A DNA stretch of 64,000 nt from positions 29,837,210 to 29,901,209 of the forward strand of contig NC_065544.1 of NCBI RefSeq assembly GCF_932294415.1, read 5' to 3'. Below are positions 61,765 to 64,000 of the stretch, piece by piece. The notes beneath the pieces are model-generated. The model was not told the DNA's origin, searched no databases, and saw only the letters and a program-made list of their open reading frames with translations. Source of the stretch: Quercus robur. Taxonomy: Eukaryota; Streptophyta; Magnoliopsida; Fagales; Fagaceae. The number at the start of each line of letters is the position of its first letter. Position 1 is the stretch's first letter. A program made the position numbers and the translations under genes.

Positions 61765-61889
61765 GCATAAATTTCTTTAACAATAGTTGAAATGACATAT
61801 TGTAAGCAATTTACAACAAAAATGGTAGACTATGTTGTAATATATACCTTTAAAGTTTGGAGTAATTTTGATTTATGCCCTAGAGTTTA
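57791..61889. other. Intergenic DNA, possible Tat/Ogre-type Gypsy remnant
   Basis: The 59160-59640 stretch is less AT-rich and includes GGGGGTTGGGAGTCGTCACT and AAAACCAATTTTGATCCC, resembling non-coding parts of Tat/Ogre Gypsy elements as I remember them. It could be part of a solo LTR spanning about 58.0-60.8 kb, but ends were not found. (GC/AC)n at 59674-59697. No gene or retrotransposon protein is visible. Confidence 0.3.
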
Positions 61890-62475
61890 AACTAATTTTT
61901 TGTTTTCTGACTAAAAAAAAAAATTGTAAGTTTTCTATTTTATGCAATTGTACAAATAAAATTCTAAATATGTTTCGCATAAGGGGAAACAAAATCAAGT
62001 TTTTAAGAAACAATTTATTTTTTAGGATACAAATTTTCTTGATTAACATGGTAAAATATTGTGACTTCCAGTTAGCTTAACTGTAATAGTTTTTTATCGT
62101 CAAATAAGAGATTTTGGATTCAATTTCCATGTACTCCAAAAACCAATTGATATATTGGCATGATAATAAAAAGAAATCATAATGAAGTAGATGCTATAAG
62201 TTTAAAATACTATCTTATCGATAATTTTAAAAAATTGGTGAAATTAACATTTCTTACTTTGTAATGGTGGTTACCAGATTGACAAATTGAAACTACATCC
62301 GGATTATAGGCATATTTGATTCAACATGAGACTCTCTCAATCTACACAATTTAGATGATTTGTCATATTATTGTAGCCTCCAAAACAGAACCCGAAAAGA
62401 AAAAAGAAAAAAAAAAGAAAAGAAATCAATGATTTCTGCAAATGATTGAATTTTACTCATTAAACTCCATTTGTC
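61890..62475 (+). repeat. Block 2 of the local duplication, interrupted by a SINE
   Basis: Shares ordered motifs with 56560-56985 (AAGGGGAAACAAAATCAAG, AAGAAACAATTTATTTTTTA, TAGGCATATTTGATTCAAC, TTTAGATGATTTGTCAT, CATTAAACTCCAT). The match is broken at about 62057-62240 by the SINE. It lies just 3' of the second MADS gene. Confidence 0.7.
62073..62240 (+). mobile_element. Au-like SINE inside duplicated block 2
   Basis: Head TTCCAGTTAGCTTAACTG, B-box relic GGATTCAATTTCC, body CCAATTGATATATTGGCATG and 3' part TTTAAAATACTATCTTATC match the family at 32151 and 33881. GGTAAAATA / GGTGAAATTA on the two sides look like a decayed target duplication. The equivalent position in block 1 is empty. Confidence 0.75.
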
Positions 62476-62829
62476 CCCTAAGGCACCTACATAACAGTTA
62501 CTGATGCTCTAGAGCAAAAAGGCAGTTAATATTGCAGGCAGGCCTTGAATTTTTCATTAATGCAAATTCATCACAAATGAGTTCATCAATAATGAGTTCT
62601 AATATATTGAGCTAAATGCATGATCTCTACGAATGGGTTCACTAATTTCGGAAATTGGAGAAGAAATCATACCAAAAGATCTATGTAAAATCCCTAAGTG
62701 TACCAAGAAAATTTATTTTCAAGATTATCATTCAACTACAAACCATAATTAAAAATGAAAACTACACGTAGATTGGTCATGACTAGTGAGTTACTAGCAT
62801 GTAACTACCTCCGAAAGGAAACCAACAAG

Positions 62830-62860
<31 letters not shown>
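62476..62860. other. 3' flank of the second MADS gene
   Basis: No gene seen. A poly-A run at about 62829-62860 abuts the stop codon region. Confidence 0.4.
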
Positions 62861-62863
<3 letters not shown>

Positions 62864-63520
62864 GAAAAGCCCATTTCCATAGCCAAAATTATAGACATTG
62901 GGCATAGTGGAAGAAGTATTAAACTGTGTATGTTTGTTCTCAAACAAATCAGCACTACTTCCAATACCATTCACTGCCAAAAATTGGGAAGAGTTGGTAG
63001 TAGAGCCAATCAAGATCTTGTTGGCTTGTTTTACTACATTCTTCTTTAGCTCCTCCATTGATGCCCTCAATTGCTCGAGCTCATGCAATCCAAGCTGATT
63101 GAAAGGGGCTTCCCACCAGAACTGCCTCTGGTTAGACTTCCTTATTTGGTCAAGAGCTTCTCCCCGCTTTTTCTCGGCTTCCAATTGATTAAGAATTTGA
63201 GTTAGGTGTATGTTGAACTCGCGAACATTAGCATTTCGATGAGCTTCAATAAGTTGGTGAGCACTAGACTCCAGTGGAGGGTTTCGAGTAAGATATCGAT
63301 CAAGAATGGACTCAACTTCCGGGTGGCCAAAAGAGAAGACCTTCTCTGCTGGGGAGAAAACTATTATTGCAATCTCAACCCCACAAAGGGTGCAAAGCTC
63401 ACTAGCCTTTTTAAAAAGTCCTGAACGGCGTTTAGAGAATGTAACTTGTAGATGATTTTTCTTCGGTATTTTTGCAATTGGAATCTTTTGGCGTCCTATG
63501 CTAGCCCTCTTTTTCACCAT
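62861..63520 (-). CDS. AGL62-like: Type I (M-alpha) MADS-box transcription factor, AGL62-like, paralogue
   Basis: An intronless 219-residue protein beginning MVKKRASIGRQKIPIAKI. The MADS domain covers about residues 9-68 with RRSGLFKKASELCTLCGVEI and VFSPAEKVFSFGHPEVE. A coiled-coil-prone stretch follows with FWWEAPFNQLGLHELEQLR, the AGL62-group signature. The C-terminus ends YNFGYGNGLF. It matches the 51450-52100 gene almost throughout the MADS core, while the N-terminal arm (QKIPIAKIPKKNHLQ) is closer to the family norm. Expected location is the nucleus, binding CArG-like sites as a dimer (family knowledge). Expression in gametophyte or endosperm is inferred from AGL62. The frame is intact, so the gene is probably functional. 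Confidence 0.94.
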
Positions 63521-63626
63521 AGCTATGTCAGAGAAGACTCAAAAGAGATAGCAATATCAATAGCAAAACTTTGTTTTTCTTAGTTTAATTAGACTTGTTA
63601 TGGTTTCAGGAGAACCATTTATGGGA

Positions 63627-63634
63627 TATTTATA
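63627..63634 (-). promoter_or_regulatory. TATA box of the second MADS gene
   Basis: TATAAATA on the minus strand, about 107 bases before the ATG, nearly the same spacing as in the first MADS gene. The upstream block AAGATTTGAAGGTTATAAAA (63711-63730) matches the block at 52301-52320. Confidence 0.7.
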
Positions 63635-64000
63635 TGGCTTTTTTCTTCTATTTTGGCAAGTCTATTGTCCTTTGGCAGCTTAATTCTGAATTAGTTAATA
63701 TGATTAATTCAAGATTTGAAGGTTATAAAATCTTATTCACTTAATGGATGATTACAAATTTACAGTGAAACTAATTATCAATTGGTTGGCATAATAAAAG
63801 AAATTATTTGATGACTTTGGAAGTGAATGTCAACCTCTTTCATAGGTGTCTGAATCTGATAGATATATTACTAATCATAATTGACTGTTTATTGTTATTA
63901 TTTAGTAAGAATTTATTAAACTCTTCCCTGGAATTCAACGTTATCTATATAGCAAGATTTTATTTTATTTTATTTTTTATCTGAAGGAAGATATAACATG
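63635..64000. other. Upstream region of the second MADS gene
   Basis: Conserved with the first MADS gene over about 63708-63756; beyond that no element is recognised. TTTTA repeats at 63958-63977. Confidence 0.45.

Noticed and set aside
1-64000. CRISPR arrays, operons, phage or organellar insertions
   Set aside because: No regularly spaced repeats with unique spacers, no gene clusters with bacterial spacing, and no recognisable plastid or mitochondrial genes were seen.

Overview
The window is nuclear DNA from a flowering plant. It is very AT-rich, full of long poly-A/poly-T and (AT)n/(CT)n tracts, has split genes with GT-AG introns, and carries a dense mixture of plant transposons. The SINE, Copia and hAT-type repeat families resemble those I associate with woody eudicots, especially Fagaceae (oak, chestnut, beech). 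That assignment comes from memory of repeat families and is an inference. No prokaryotic or organellar block, CRISPR array, rRNA or functional tRNA gene was seen.

Genes. Five host genes can be supported. (1) A leucine-rich-repeat receptor kinase of the MIK2-like type on the minus strand at 1-3264, cut by the left edge. (2) A plus-strand gene at about 25.0-28.7 kb encoding a short-tailed single-pass membrane protein with a very acidic middle, with its start codon after a 1.35 kb 5'-UTR intron. (3) A two-exon DUF1005 gene on the minus strand at 38378-39907. (4, 5) Two intronless type I (M-alpha) MADS-box genes of the AGL62 type on the minus strand at 51450-52100 and 62861-63520. The MADS pair are tandem paralogues whose promoters are also recognisably duplicated. 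Nothing suggests that the five loci act in one pathway.

Repeats. Most of the rest is transposon-derived. At 8.9-18.8 kb lies a minus-strand Copia (Sirevirus-like) LTR retrotransposon that keeps a broken gag and a broken plant-transposon-protein ORF but has no visible pol. One of its LTRs is split by a further 2.87 kb insertion, and the whole element seems to have landed inside an older DNA transposon. A complete-looking non-autonomous Helitron sits at 19.3-19.7 kb. Two non-autonomous hAT elements with perfect 8-bp target duplications lie side by side at 34.8-36.0 kb. Several tRNA-derived SINEs, some with exact target duplications, are scattered throughout. A MULE-like element at 53.6-54.3 kb and several exact short tandem duplications complete the picture.

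Region by region: 0-3.3 kb receptor kinase; 3.3-8.9 kb repeats; 8.9-18.8 kb nested retrotransposon; 19-24 kb Helitron, SINE and inverted-repeat elements; 25-28.7 kb acidic membrane protein gene; 29-37 kb tandem repeats, SINEs and hAT elements; 38.4-40 kb DUF1005 gene; 40-51 kb AT-rich DNA with transposon remnants; 51-64 kb MADS gene pair with a duplicated non-coding block between them. I found no convincing undescribed biological system. The most useful leads are the pol-less retrotransposon, the MADS pair, and the acidic membrane protein with its possible alternative C-terminus.
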